Positions 8,474 through 17,366 are shown, counted from the first letter of the stretch. The stretch is DNA of 64,000 bases from Chitinophaga alhagiae (GCF_003568665.1 NZ_QXMH01000005.1:62001-126000); one strand, 5' to 3'. The notes: generated by a model not told the origin, from the sequence alone. Made by a program: numbers and translations.

Positions 8474-9568
8474 TTGTTATCTGTTGTTAAAATATCGCTC
8501 ACCCAGTTCAAGAACTATACACACAGGGCTTTTCACTTCTCCCGCCGGATCGTGGGCATTACGGGGCGCAACGGTTCCGGCAAGACCAACCTGCTGGACG
8601 CCATCTATTACCTCTGTTTCACCAAAAGCTATTTTCACGCCGCCGAAAGTCAGAACGTGCAGTACCATACCAACGGCTTCCGGCTGGAAGGGTATTTTCT
8701 GCGCGGTGAAAAGGAAGAAAAGGTGGTGTGTACGGTAAAGGACGGGAAAAAGGAGATATCGCTGAACGATGAGCCGTACGAAAGGTTCTCCCGGCACATT
8801 GGCCAGTTCCCCGCCGTGATGATAGCGCCAGACGACGCGGAGATCATCCTGGGCGGCAGCGAAGACCGCCGCCGCTGGCTGGATGCGCTGCTTTCCCAGC
8901 TGCAGCCGGGGTACCTGGACCATCTCATTGCCTATCATAAAATATTGCAGCAGCGCAACAGCCTGCTGAAATCGCTCGTGAACATGAACCACTCCCCTGA
9001 CCCGCTGCTGGATGTGTTTGATGAACAACTGGTACAACATGGGGCGCCGGTATTTGAAGCGCGGCGGGCGTTCCTCAGCGGGTTCATTGAGCAGGTGCAG
9101 GAACGGTACGATTACCTGGCCGGCCGCCACGAAACGGTGGCTTTCCGCTACCAGAGCCAGTTGCATGAGCATAGCCTGGAAAAACTGCTGCAGGAGCACC
9201 GCCTGCGGGACAAACAGATGCAGCGCACCACGCAGGGCATTCACCGGGATGACCTGCTTTTTCTCCTGGACGAGCACCCCATGAAAACCAGCGCTTCCCA
9301 GGGGCAGCGCAAGAGTTTCCTCTTTGCCCTCAAGCTGGCGCAGTTTGAGGCCATCCGGGCGCACAAGCAGTTCCCGCCGGTGCTGTTGCTGGATGATGTG
9401 TTTGAGAAGCTGGACCAGGAAAGGGTTTCCCGGCTGATAGCCCTGGTACAGGGGCCCGGTTACGGGCAGGTGTTCATTACAGATACGCATGGAGACCGGC
9501 TGCAGCAAGCCTTTGCAGCGGACCCCGGCGTGCTGCAGCTGATCTCCATGCAGGAAGAAGGCGCCTGA
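8474..9568 (+). CDS. recF: DNA replication and repair protein RecF
   Basis: RecF is an SMC-like ATPase that helps RecO and RecR load RecA at gaps. Seen here: Walker A GRNGSGKT at residues 31-38, the RecF start motif ISLTQFKNY, the signature ASQGQRKSFLFALKLAQ and Walker B VLLLDDVFEKLD. The 364-residue length is normal. No ATG lies upstream of the conserved N-terminus; the best start is the TTG at 8474 (TTG TTA TCT GTT). Its stop codon abuts the stop of the convergent DUF1328 gene with no base between. Confidence 0.95.
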   Translation: MLSVVKISLTQFKNYTHRAFHFSRRIVGITGRNGSGKTNLLDAIYYLCFTKSYFHAAESQNVQYHTNGFRLEGYFLRGEKEEKVVCTVKDGKKEISLNDEPYERFSRHIGQFPAVMIAPDDAEIILGGSEDRRRWLDALLSQLQPGYLDHLIAYHKILQQRNSLLKSLVNMNHSPDPLLDVFDEQLVQHGAPVFEARRAFLSGFIEQVQERYDYLAGRHETVAFRYQSQLHEHSLEKLLQEHRLRDKQMQRTTQGIHRDDLLFLLDEHPMKTSASQGQRKSFLFALKLAQFEAIRAHKQFPPVLLLDDVFEKLDQERVSRLIALVQGPGYGQVFITDTHGDRLQQAFAADPGVLQLISMQEEGA

Positions 9569-9730
9569 TCACTTCCTGACCAGCCCCATGATGAGCGAGA
9601 TCAGGAATATCACAATAAAGATGTAGAACAGGATCTTGGCGATGCCTGCCGCGCCGGCCGCAATGCCGCTAAATCCGAAAATAGCCGCCACAATGGCGAC
9701 AATGAAAAAAATCAGTGCCCAGCGTAACAT
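9569..9730 (-). CDS. DUF1328 small membrane protein
   Basis: The 53-residue protein starting [16 protein letters not shown] matches the DUF1328/YtjA family: two short transmembrane helices, the second ending in [11 protein letters not shown], with a small-residue region [15 protein letters not shown] between. The family is widespread and often stress-induced; its function is not known. An in-frame Met ten codons upstream (9760) exists, but family members start at MLRW, so I use 9730. It is convergent with and directly abuts recF. Confidence 0.88.
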   Translation of the reverse strand: MLRWALIFFIVAIVAAIFGFSGIAAGAAGIAKILFYIFIVIFLISLIMGLVRK

Positions 9731-9865
9731 AGTGAGAGGTTTTAAGGTTAAACAATTCATTTATGTATAGGGTTTTACAATTATCATTCCACAAAGACAA
9801 ACGCTGTTTGTCATTTAGACCCGCCGCCGCTTCCTAATTCCCCTATTTTTGCGCAAATTTTTTAT

Positions 9866-11086
9866 ATGTCCGGCAGGAAAAACGGGGCGCTTACGTTCAT
9901 TTTTATTACCCTTCTTATTGACTTTATCGGTTTTGGCATCATCATCCCCGTTATTCCCAAGCTGATTGAAGAGCTGATCGGCGGGAACATCAGCGACGCG
10001 TCCATTTACGGCGGCTGGCTCACCTTTGCCTATGCCGTGGTGCAGTTTGTGTGCGCGCCCGTTCTTGGCGGCCTGAGCGACCGGTACGGGCGGCGGCCGG
10101 TGCTGTTGATCTCCATGTTCGGCATGGGGGTGGATTACCTGTTCCTCGCCTTTGCGCCCAATATTGTATGGCTGTTTGTGGGCCGCATCATCATCGGCAT
10201 TACCGGCGCCAGCATGACGGCCGCCTCCGCCTACATTGCAGACGTGAGCACGCCGGAAAAACGCGCCCAGAACTTCGGGCTGCTGGGCATGGCCTTCGGC
10301 ATCGGCTTTGTGCTGGGGCCGGTAATAGGCGGCTGGGTGGGCCACTGGGGCGGCATCCGCGCTCCTTTCCTGCTTACCGCGGGCATGTCTTTACTGAACT
10401 GGCTGTACGGTTTTTTCATTTTGCCGGAGTCACTGGCGCGGGAGAACCGCCGCCCCTTCAGCTGGAAACGCGCCAACCCGGTGGGCGCGCTGAAGCAGAT
10501 CAAAAAATACCCGCAGGTATATTCCCTCATGGGCGCCATTGCCCTCATCTATACCGCTGCCCATGCCATTATGAGCACCTGGACGTACTATACCATGTTC
10601 AAATTTGACTGGAGCATGGACATTGTGGGGTATTCCCTCTCCCTTTCCGGGGTGATGACGGCTATTGTGCAGGGCGGCCTCATCAGGGTGGTGCTGCCCA
10701 GGCTGGGCTACCACCGCGCCGTGTACGTGGGCATGATCATTTATATGGTGAGCTTCCTGCTCTTCGGACTGGCCAATGCCGGCTGGATGATGTTTGCCGT
10801 ACTGGTGCTGTATGGGCTGGGCGGTATTTTCGGGCCTTCGCTGCAGGGGGTGATGAGCAACCAGGTGCCGCCCACGGAGCAGGGAGAGCTGCAGGGCGCC
10901 ATGACGAGCCTGATCAGCCTCACCAACATTGTAGGCCCCCTGATCATGACGGGGCTTTTCCATTATTTTACGAAAGACGACCGGCCGTTCCTCTTCCCCG
11001 GCGCGCCGTTCTATATGAGCGCGCTGCTCACGGCGGGCGCGGCGGCGCTGGCCATCCGGTCTTTCCGGAAAACGGTGGGGCGGTAG
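9866..11086 (+). CDS. MFS transporter, TetA-like (TCR) drug exporter family
   Basis: A 12-helix major facilitator protein of 406 residues. The loop between helices 2 and 3 carries GGLSDRYGRRPVLL (motif A), and helix 5 has the antiporter motif C form GIGFVLGPVIGG, which marks drug:proton exporters. The N-terminus TFIFITLLIDFIGFGIIIPVIP (shown in part) is typical of the TetA/multidrug TCR group found in many environmental Bacteroidota. The substrate cannot be read from sequence; a tetracycline claim would be unsafe. It stands alone, with a -7-like TATTTTTG shortly upstream (about 9839). Confidence 0.93.
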   Translation: MSGRKNGALTFIFITLLIDFIGFGIIIPVIPKLIEELIGGNISDASIYGGWLTFAYAVVQFVCAPVLGGLSDRYGRRPVLLISMFGMGVDYLFLAFAPNIVWLFVGRIIIGITGASMTAASAYIADVSTPEKRAQNFGLLGMAFGIGFVLGPVIGGWVGHWGGIRAPFLLTAGMSLLNWLYGFFILPESLARENRRPFSWKRANPVGALKQIKKYPQVYSLMGAIALIYTAAHAIMSTWTYYTMFKFDWSMDIVGYSLSLSGVMTAIVQGGLIRVVLPRLGYHRAVYVGMIIYMVSFLLFGLANAGWMMFAVLVLYGLGGIFGPSLQGVMSNQVPPTEQGELQGAMTSLISLTNIVGPLIMTGLFHYFTKDDRPFLFPGAPFYMSALLTAGAAALAIRSFRKTVGR

Positions 11087-11190
11087 GCGCAATGCCGGTT
11101 GCCCCATCAACCGGATAATGACGCGGCGGGGCAGCTTTTTCCTTTAGTACGCTTTCCGGGAAACGCCTGGAAGCTCCGGGGCTGGCCGCC

Positions 11191-11847
11191 TCATTTCCGC
11201 AGCAGCCGGAAGGCGTGCCGCCAGTTGCCCGTACGGAAGCCGTAGGCATACCAGATCACGTACAGCCCTTCCAGGTAACGGCTCATTTCTATATTGCCGG
11301 CGTCCACCACATCCTGCCAGCCCATCTGGGACAGCAGGTCTTTGATGGCCCGTTTGGCCAGGTCGTCATTACCGGCCATGAACATGGTGGGCGGCCCTTC
11401 TTCAAAATGGGGAGCTATCATAAAGGCGCTGCCGGTGCTGTTGAGGGTTTTTACCACATGGGCCTCCTGCAGCCAGGCCTGCACCTGTTCTCCGCCGGAG
11501 GGGTTGTTGCCCGGCGAGAGCTGCAGGCGGCCCGCTTCATCGGGGCCGCGCCCGTCAAGCGGGTTGGTCACGTCTACCACTATTTTTTTCTTGAAATTCC
11601 AGATGCCGGCGGCTTCTATGGCTGGCCTGGTGCCCGGCCAGCTTGTGCAGAGGATAATGATGTCACCATAGGCAGCCGCGGCGGAGAAGGCACCCACCTG
11701 GCCTCCCTGGCTGTTTTCGAATAACCATTGCCGCAGCCCGTCTTTCTGCGGATGACCTGTTCCGATCATAACAGTATGGCCTAAACGAATAAGCCCGTGC
11801 CCCAGCGTTGTGCCAGCAACGCCAGAGCCAAGAATGCCTACTTTCAT
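11191..11847 (-). CDS. NADPH-dependent F420 reductase-like NAD(P)-binding protein
   Basis: The N-terminus MKVGILGSGVAGTTLGHGL is a Rossmann dinucleotide-binding motif (GxGxxG). The middle contains DIIILCTSWPG and VVDVTNPLDGRG, and the block AHVVKTLNSTGSAFM resembles the family called NADP oxidoreductase, coenzyme F420-dependent. The 218-residue length is normal for the group. Coenzyme F420 is not expected in this phylum, so the cofactor label is only a family name; the real substrate is unknown. It lies 51 bp downstream of mqnA's stop on the same strand and may be read from the same transcript. Confidence 0.85.
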   Translation of the reverse strand: MKVGILGSGVAGTTLGHGLIRLGHTVMIGTGHPQKDGLRQWLFENSQGGQVGAFSAAAAYGDIIILCTSWPGTRPAIEAAGIWNFKKKIVVDVTNPLDGRGPDEAGRLQLSPGNNPSGGEQVQAWLQEAHVVKTLNSTGSAFMIAPHFEEGPPTMFMAGNDDLAKRAIKDLLSQMGWQDVVDAGNIEMSRYLEGLYVIWYAYGFRTGNWRHAFRLLRK

Positions 11848-11898
11848 AAAGACGGTTTGTTTCCTAAGTTACGCAAAAATTAGCTGATTATCAGCAAA

Positions 11899-12636
11899 TT
11901 ATTGCAAGTAGCTCAAAAAACGCTGCATGCCCTGCCGCTTGGACGGCGTAAGGGGGTAGCTGATGTTTTTGGTATAATAGGCCGTGAGGTCTATGCCGGG
12001 GCTGCTGTTTTCCGCCACCACGGCCGGCAGGTTGTTGAGGCCTATGCTGTTGGCGTCGTTAAATTGCTGGATGAACGCTACCGGCAGCGGTTTGTTGCTG
12101 ATCCAGGCCGCAAATACGAACGGCAGGCTGGTGAAGCGGATCCAGGCCTCGGCCAGGTCAAATACCAGGGGAGATACTTCCCGCTGCGCCAGCGCGCGGT
12201 CTCCTATCACCAGGCCGGCGTCGTTGCCGCGGATGAGGTGCTGGTAGTCTTCCGCGGTCTCAATGAACTCCACGTTCAGCTTCCAGTGGTCACGCACCAG
12301 CAGCTTCAGCAGGGCCACGGAGGTGCGGCTCTGGTAGTCCAGGTAAATGCGGTGAATGTTTTGCAGGGGCACGTCGCTGAAAAGGCATACGGAGGCCACC
12401 GGGCTTTCCGCCCCTATGCAGAAGTCTGATACAATATGATATTCTTTTAATTTGGGAATGATGGCCACCGGCACCAGGGCCAGGTCTACCTCGCCATCTA
12501 TCAGCTGGCGGGCTATTTTGGCCGGGTAATCCAGCGTAAGCTCCATGGAGCGCATCACCTTGTGGTCCCTGAAACCATACAACAAAGGCTTCGTATTCAA
12601 ATAACTGACAGCCGCTACTTTTACTTTCCGTTCCAA
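11899..12636 (-). CDS. mqnA: Chorismate dehydratase, menaquinone synthesis by the futalosine route
   Basis: MqnA converts chorismate to 3-[(1-carboxyvinyl)oxy]benzoate, the first step of the futalosine pathway to menaquinone. The fold is a periplasmic-binding-protein type; visible blocks are VKVAAVSYLNTKPLLYGF at the start, DYPAKIARQLIDGEVDLALVPVA, LDYQSRTSVALLKLL and GLVIGDRAL. Homologues begin a few residues before KVAAVSYLN, so I take the TTG at 12636 (TTG GAA CGG AAA), giving 245 residues. An in-frame ATG at 12708 would leave only 23 bp to the divergent purB start. Other mqn genes are not in the window. Confidence 0.93.
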   Translation of the reverse strand: MERKVKVAAVSYLNTKPLLYGFRDHKVMRSMELTLDYPAKIARQLIDGEVDLALVPVAIIPKLKEYHIVSDFCIGAESPVASVCLFSDVPLQNIHRIYLDYQSRTSVALLKLLVRDHWKLNVEFIETAEDYQHLIRGNDAGLVIGDRALAQREVSPLVFDLAEAWIRFTSLPFVFAAWISNKPLPVAFIQQFNDANSIGLNNLPAVVAENSSPGIDLTAYYTKNISYPLTPSKRQGMQRFLSYLQ

Positions 12637-12731
12637 TTTCTGTAATTTTGAGCCTGCTAAAATAACGTAATTCCCGAACATACCTGTTTTTTGGATGGCC
12701 GGGGGCAATATTTTGACTGGATAATCAATAC

Positions 12732-14072
12732 ATGATGCAATTACAAGCTTTAACCGCTATTTCCCCGGTAGACGGGCGTTACAGGGGGCAACTGGAAGAA
12801 CTGGCTCCCTATTTTTCGGAATTTGCGTTGATACGTTACCGTGTACAGGTGGAAGTGGAATATTTTATTGCCCTGGCAGAACAGCAGCTGTTCACCCTGC
12901 CCAAAGCAAAGATACCCGCCCTGCGCAACATTTACCAGTCGTTCACCATCGAGAACGCGCAACTGGTAAAGGATACGGAAAAAATCACCAACCACGACGT
13001 GAAGGCCGTGGAGTATTTCCTGAAAAATGAACTGAAGAACCTGGGCCTGGAAGACAAGCTGGAGTGGGTACACTTCGGCCTCACGTCTCAAGACGTGAAT
13101 AACACCGCCACCCCCCTGCTGTGGAAAGAAGCGGTGGAGCACATATACCTGCCGGCCGTCAGCAATTTCATACTGCACCTGAAAATGCTGGCCAAAGACT
13201 GGAAAGCGGTGCCCATGCTGGCCAGAACGCACGGCCAGCCCGCATCCCCTACCCGCCTGGGCAAAGAGGTGCTGGTGTTTGTGGAAAGGCTGGAAGGCCA
13301 GGTGCGCCTGCTGGGCCAGATCCCCTTTGCCGCCAAATTCGGCGGGGCTACCGGCAACTTCAATGCGCACAACGTGGCGTTCCCCGCCATTAACTGGGAA
13401 AAGTTCGGGAACAAGTTCGTGAACGGTACGCTGGGCCTGCAACGCATGCAGTTCACCACGCAGATAGAGCATTACGACAACCTGGCCGCCCAGTTTGATA
13501 CGCTCAAACGGGTGAACAACATCCTGACGGATTTTGCCCGTGATGTGTGGACGTACATTTCCATGGACTATTTCAAGCAGAAGATCAAAAAGAACGAGGT
13601 GGGCTCTTCCGCCATGCCGCATAAGGTCAATCCCATTGATTTCGAAAATGCCGAAGGCAACCTGGGCATTGCCAATGCGCTGTTTGAGCACCTGAGCGCC
13701 AAGCTCCCCATTTCCCGCCTGCAGCGGGACCTGACGGACTCTACCGTGCTCCGCAACGTGGGCGTGCCTTTTGCGCATACCCTGCTGGCCTTCAAGTCAC
13801 TGGAGAAAGGGCTGGGCAAGCTCATTCTCAATAATGCCAAACTGGAACAGGACCTGGAGCAGAACTGGGCCGTGGTGGCGGAAGCCATCCAGACGGTGCT
13901 GCGGCGCGAAAACTACCCCCAGCCGTACGAGGCCCTGAAAGAGCTGACCCGCGGCGGCGAGCAGATCACGCAGAAAACCATGCACAAGTTCATTGACGGT
14001 TTGAAGATCGGCGCGGCGCTGAAGAAAGAACTGAAAGCGATCACACCGCATAACTATACGGGGATTCACTGA
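12732..14072 (+). CDS. purB: Adenylosuccinate lyase
   Basis: PurB acts twice in purine synthesis, splitting fumarate from SAICAR and from adenylosuccinate. The 446-residue protein is of the longer E. coli-like type, starting LQALTAISPVDGRYRGQLEELAPYF. The fumarase/lyase signature GSSAMPHKVNPIDFEN is present near residue 295, with HFGLTSQDVNNTA and RTHGQPASPTRLGKE earlier. Two adjacent Met codons open the frame (12732, 12735), so the start is uncertain by one codon. It is monocistronic with a strong terminator at 14097-14129. purC, which makes its first substrate, lies far off at 49.7 kb. Confidence 0.97.
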   Translation: MMQLQALTAISPVDGRYRGQLEELAPYFSEFALIRYRVQVEVEYFIALAEQQLFTLPKAKIPALRNIYQSFTIENAQLVKDTEKITNHDVKAVEYFLKNELKNLGLEDKLEWVHFGLTSQDVNNTATPLLWKEAVEHIYLPAVSNFILHLKMLAKDWKAVPMLARTHGQPASPTRLGKEVLVFVERLEGQVRLLGQIPFAAKFGGATGNFNAHNVAFPAINWEKFGNKFVNGTLGLQRMQFTTQIEHYDNLAAQFDTLKRVNNILTDFARDVWTYISMDYFKQKIKKNEVGSSAMPHKVNPIDFENAEGNLGIANALFEHLSAKLPISRLQRDLTDSTVLRNVGVPFAHTLLAFKSLEKGLGKLILNNAKLEQDLEQNWAVVAEAIQTVLRRENYPQPYEALKELTRGGEQITQKTMHKFIDGLKIGAALKKELKAITPHNYTGIH

Positions 14073-14096
14073 TCCTGTTGAACAGGGATAAATAGA

Positions 14097-14129
14097 AAGC
14101 CGTCCTGGTACATTGGGACGGCTTTTTTT
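14097..14129 (+). terminator. Rho-independent terminator after purB
   Basis: Stem GCCGTCC/GGACGGC with a 10-base loop, followed by seven T, about 25 bp after the purB stop. Confidence 0.88.
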
Positions 14130-14137
14130 ATTGGTAA

Positions 14138-14167
14138 CAAAAAAAAGCCCGGCCAAATAGCCGGGCT
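14138..14167 (-). terminator. Rho-independent terminator after the FKBP gene
   Basis: On the reverse strand stem AGCCCGGC/GCCGGGCT (perfect, 6-base loop) is followed by a run of T. It lies 28 bp past the FKBP stop, facing the purB terminator 9 bp away. Confidence 0.88.
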
Positions 14168-14194
14168 TCATTATATAGATCTACTTATTGCAGC

Positions 14195-15061
14195 TTATTT
14201 GGCCGGGGCCGCCTGATCAGCAGGCGCGGCGGGCGCGGGTTTCACGTCCAGCAGTTCCACGTTGAACACGAGGATGCTGTTCGGTTTGATGGTGGGGCCA
14301 CCGCCCTGCAGGCCGTAAGCCAGTGCGGAAGGAATTACCAGCGTAGCTTTGGTGCCTTTTTTCAGCTGGGCAATGCCTTCGTCCCATCCCGGAATTACGC
14401 GGCCTTCGCCAACGGGGAACTCCAGGGGCTGCAGCGGCATGCCGGGGCGAACGGTAGAGTCTGTGTTGGAATCGAACACGGTACCGTCCAGCAGTTTGCC
14501 GGTGTAGTTCACGGAAACGATATCGCCGTTCTTAGGCTGGGCGCCGCTACCTTCCTGGGTTACAGCAATGTAAACGCCTTTGGGGGATTTGGTGGTGCTC
14601 AGCTTGTTTTTGTCGATATATTCCTTGATCTCTTTTTCTTCTTTTTCGTTTTGTTTGGCAATGGAATATTTGCTTTCAATCACGAAATGCACTTTCATTT
14701 TATCGCCCGGTTTGGCCATCGGCGGTTTGTTCTGCATGGAGTCCAGCGGCAGGATGAAGATAGCGCTGTCTCCCTCGCTCAGTTGGGCAAACCCGTCCAT
14801 CAGGTCAAATTTATCCCTTGATTTCTGGATCACCATGGGCAATGCTACGCCTTGCTCCTTGCGGGTGTCTATCAGCAGGGAATCGTTCAGGTAAGAAGCG
14901 AAGTATACCATGATGGTATCGCCTTCTTTCAGCTTCTCGCCTTTACCCGCTTTTTCCACAGTGTATTCAATACCACTGGGGGTTTTTCTCGGACCGGTTT
15001 TACCGCAGCTTGCAACCAGCAAGCCCAGTGATGCAACAAGTAACAGATTGTTCTTTTTCAT
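14195..15061 (-). CDS. FKBP-type peptidyl-prolyl isomerase lipoprotein with two FKBP-like domains
   Basis: The protein (288 residues from the ATG at 15061) begins with a lipoprotein signal, MKKNNLLLVASLGLLVASC, lipobox LVAS-Cys19, so it is probably outer-membrane anchored and periplasmic. Residues about 30-140 form a degenerate FKBP-like domain; about 170-275 form a canonical one (VSVNYTGKLLDGTVFDSN, FPVGEGRVIPGWDEGIAQL, LVIPSALAYGLQGGG). FKBPs catalyse prolyl cis-trans isomerisation and assist folding of exported proteins. The tail is Ala/Pro-rich. The same frame is open 32 codons further up to 15157, but that stretch is just the translated 48-bp tandem repeat and would bury the signal peptide, so the internal ATG is preferred. 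Confidence 0.93.
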   Translation of the reverse strand: MKKNNLLLVASLGLLVASCGKTGPRKTPSGIEYTVEKAGKGEKLKEGDTIMVYFASYLNDSLLIDTRKEQGVALPMVIQKSRDKFDLMDGFAQLSEGDSAIFILPLDSMQNKPPMAKPGDKMKVHFVIESKYSIAKQNEKEEKEIKEYIDKNKLSTTKSPKGVYIAVTQEGSGAQPKNGDIVSVNYTGKLLDGTVFDSNTDSTVRPGMPLQPLEFPVGEGRVIPGWDEGIAQLKKGTKATLVIPSALAYGLQGGGPTIKPNSILVFNVELLDVKPAPAAPADQAAPAK

Positions 15062-15202
15062 CAGTTTATTTTGATTTTTTACGGGTCTGATGGAGTCTTG
15101 TGACTTCATCAGTTCAGTTTGATTTTTTACGGGTCTGATGGGGTCTTGTGACCTCATCAGTTTATTTTGATTTTTTACGGGTCTGATGGAGTCTTAAGAC
15201 TT
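15059..15202. repeat. Three tandem 48-bp repeats in the FKBP leader
   Basis: Copies run 15059-15106, 15107-15154 and 15155-15202, nearly identical. Read on the reverse strand, each unit holds an in-frame ATG, so the FKBP start region is present three times (15157, 15109, 15061), each 48 bp apart. Each unit junction carries an inverted repeat of about 22 bp (15089-15110 and 15137-15158; degenerate at 15185-15206) with core AGTC-TTGT-GACT; in copy 2 the core is GGTC-TTGT-GACC, a paired change that keeps the symmetry. Confidence 0.95.
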
Positions 15203-15232
15203 TCACCAGGTAATTTATTCTTTATGGTATCT

Positions 15233-15252
15233 ATGAAGTCTTAAGACTTCAT
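15233..15252. repeat. 20-bp perfect palindrome upstream of the FKBP repeats
   Basis: ATGAAGTCTTAAGACTTCAT is fully self-complementary. Its core AGTCTTAAGACT (15237-15248) recurs exactly at 15190-15201 in the third 48-bp repeat, 47 bp away. It lies between the FKBP and nrnA genes, both on the reverse strand, 30 bp past the nrnA stop. A regulator operator or an RNA hairpin are both possible. Confidence 0.85.
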
Positions 15253-15282
15253 TTGTCTGTATTAGTGTCGTTATGATGAATG

Positions 15283-16287
15283 TTATTGCAAAATATCTTC
15301 ATTTTCATGCATGGCTTTCAGGAAACGCTGCACTGTTTTCTCCAGGGAGTCCGTACTGCGGCCTCCGGAGGCGTTAAAGTGCCCGCCGCCATCAAAGTAC
15401 TTGCGTGCAAATGTGTTTACGTCAAAATTGCCTTTGGAACGAAAAGAGAGTTTTACTTCTGAATTCCGGTCAATGATCAACGCCGCTAATTTAATGCCTT
15501 GAATGGACAAAAGGAAATTTACAAGCCCTTCCGTATCGCCTGTTTGCAGGTCAAAACGTTTCAGGTCACTGTAAGGGATGGCCATAATGGCCGTATTGGC
15601 CTCGTAAAACACCTCCATCCGGTTCAGCAGGCTGTGGCCGATAAAGCGGAGGCGGTTCTCGAGGAAGTTATCATAAATGGCCTGGTGAATATACTCATGT
15701 TCCAGCCCTCTCTCCAGCAGGTCCGCCACCATGCGGTGTACGCGGGCCGAGGTGGAAGCAAAGCGGAAGGAGCCGGTATCCGTCATGGTGCCGGCGTAGA
15801 TGCACTGGGCAATGTCGTTATCAATATAATGTTCATCACCCAGGCGGTAGATGATCTCGTACACCAGTTGGGCCGTGGAAGCGGCGGTGGTGTCGCTGAT
15901 GCCGTAGTCGAAATCGGGCTGCGGCTCCAGGTGGTGGTCTACCAGTATTTTGATGCACTGCAGTTTTTCCAGATGGGGCTGCATGTTCTTTGTGCGGCCC
16001 ATATGGTTAAAGTCCAGGCAAAACAGCAGTTCCACGTCTTCCAGTGTTTTGAGCGCCTTTTCCTGGCCGGACTCAAAATCGAGTACCTGTTCACTGCCGG
16101 GCATCCATTTCAGAAAATCCGGGAAATTGGTAGGGGAAATAACGGTTACATCGTGCCCTTTGCGCCGGAGGTAATGGTACATGGCCAGGGAAGAACCCAT
16201 AGCGTCTGCATCAGGTTTCTGATGCATGGTTACCACCACTTTTTTGGGGCTGTCCAGTAATGGTTTGATGTCCTCAATTGGCTTCAT
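15283..16287 (-). CDS. nrnA: DHH-family oligoribonuclease/pAp phosphatase (NrnA-like)
   Basis: NrnA-type enzymes degrade short RNA fragments to mononucleotides and dephosphorylate 3'-phosphoadenosine 5'-phosphate. DHH metal motifs are visible: HQKPDADAMGSS (residues 22-33), the aspartate in LDFNHMGR (about 92) and VDHH (117-119), with MTDTGSFRF further on. The C-terminal DHHA1 domain ends with FDGGGHFNASGG. The length of 334 is typical. An AT-rich start region precedes it. The FKBP gene follows on the same strand beyond the palindrome and repeats. Confidence 0.94.
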   Translation of the reverse strand: MKPIEDIKPLLDSPKKVVVTMHQKPDADAMGSSLAMYHYLRRKGHDVTVISPTNFPDFLKWMPGSEQVLDFESGQEKALKTLEDVELLFCLDFNHMGRTKNMQPHLEKLQCIKILVDHHLEPQPDFDYGISDTTAASTAQLVYEIIYRLGDEHYIDNDIAQCIYAGTMTDTGSFRFASTSARVHRMVADLLERGLEHEYIHQAIYDNFLENRLRFIGHSLLNRMEVFYEANTAIMAIPYSDLKRFDLQTGDTEGLVNFLLSIQGIKLAALIIDRNSEVKLSFRSKGNFDVNTFARKYFDGGGHFNASGGRSTDSLEKTVQRFLKAMHENEDILQ

Positions 16288-16495
16288 TCCTAAAAACTAT
16301 ATAAATATATAAGTGACAATCAGTTGTAAAGGTACCCCGCCTTCGTTTAAGCAAAGGAAGTGCGAAGTTCTTCATTTGGGTCAGAATTTCAAAATTTTTT
16401 ACTGCTAAACAAAAACTCATTACTTTTGCCGCTCCTGCCTCCCGCCGGTAACGGCAACAGGAGAACAACCAGGCGTAAAACGACTAATTCACTAT

Positions 16496-16912
16496 ATGAG
16501 TAACAGAACATTTACCATGATCAAGCCCGACGCTGTGCAGAACGGGCATATCGGAGGCATACTGGACAAGATCTGCGCCGCAGGTTTCCGCATTGTAGCC
16601 ATGAAACTGACAAAACTCTCCGCCGAAAAAGCCGGTGAGTTTTACGCTGTTCACAAAGAAAGGCCCTTTTATGGCGAGCTGGTGGAATTTATGAGCAGCG
16701 GCCATATTGTAGCCGCCATCCTGGAAAAGGACAACGCCGTGGAAGATTTCCGCAAGCTGATAGGCGCCACCAACCCTGCCCAGGCGGAAGAAGGCACCAT
16801 CCGCAAGATCTATGCTGAATCCATTGGCCGCAACGCTGTTCACGGTTCAGACTCTGATGAAAACGCCGCTATTGAAGGCAATTTCTTTTTCAGCGGGCTG
16901 GAGAAATTCTAA
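16496..16912 (+). CDS. ndk: Nucleoside diphosphate kinase
   Basis: Ndk transfers the gamma phosphate between nucleoside triphosphates and diphosphates through a phosphohistidine. The active-site motif NAVHGSDS places His116. The protein begins [18 protein letters not shown], and [14 protein letters not shown] follows near residue 56. The length of 138 is standard. It is a single gene, divergent from nrnA, and closed by a terminator at 16935-16965. Confidence 0.98.
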   Translation: MSNRTFTMIKPDAVQNGHIGGILDKICAAGFRIVAMKLTKLSAEKAGEFYAVHKERPFYGELVEFMSSGHIVAAILEKDNAVEDFRKLIGATNPAQAEEGTIRKIYAESIGRNAVHGSDSDENAAIEGNFFFSGLEKF

Positions 16913-16934
16913 ACATATTTGCTGTGCATACCGG

Positions 16935-16965
16935 AAGCGGCCCTCCCCCCGGGGCCGCTTTTTTT
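16935..16965 (+). terminator. Rho-independent terminator after ndk
   Basis: Stem AAGCGGCCC/GGGCCGCTT with a C-rich 8-base loop, then a T run to 16965; it begins 22 bp after the ndk stop. Confidence 0.87.
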
Positions 16966-17260
16966 GTGCCCTGACCCATGAAACTGATACTATTTTCAAT
17001 ACGCCCATGCGGAAATGCATCATAAATATTATATATCTGTTATGTGAAACCACTTCAATACCACCTCATCCCCACACTATCTCCACGTCATTTCCGTATC
17101 AAGTCCACGTACCCTATAGTGATCCTTCTGTTACCAGTGTGTTTCCGGCCGTTTATGCCCCCTGTTTCCAGTATCCATGGGCATCCCACGGGGGGGGTAA
17201 AATAACAGGCATCCGGCGCCCCGGGCGGCGCCTTCCCCCCTGTACCGCTACAACAGCTGC

Positions 17261-17366
17261 TGCATCGCCCGCGCAAAAAACACCGCATCACCCACAGGCC
17301 AAGGTTACGGCAGAGGAATGACCACCTGCATCGCCCGCACAAAAAAACGCCGCATCACCCACAGGC
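17261..17366. repeat. Direct repeat of about 40 bp, two copies 66 bp apart
   Basis: Copies at 17261-17299 and 17327-17366 share tgcatcgcccgc, a poly-A tract, and gcatcacccacaggc. The second copy supplies one arm of the pyc terminator; the first lacks the partner arm, so it looks like a leftover of duplicating the terminator. Confidence 0.85.

Noticed and set aside
15059-15157. N-terminal extension of the FKBP protein by 32 residues
   Set aside because: It only translates the tandem repeat and would place a clear lipoprotein signal inside the protein.
15059-15202. CRISPR-like array
   Set aside because: Three head-to-tail 48-bp copies have no spacers between them, and no cas gene is near.
16812-17321. 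Protein gene in the ndk-pyc gap
   Set aside because: The frame starts inside ndk, has no domain, and covers the terminator and duplicated noncoding repeats.
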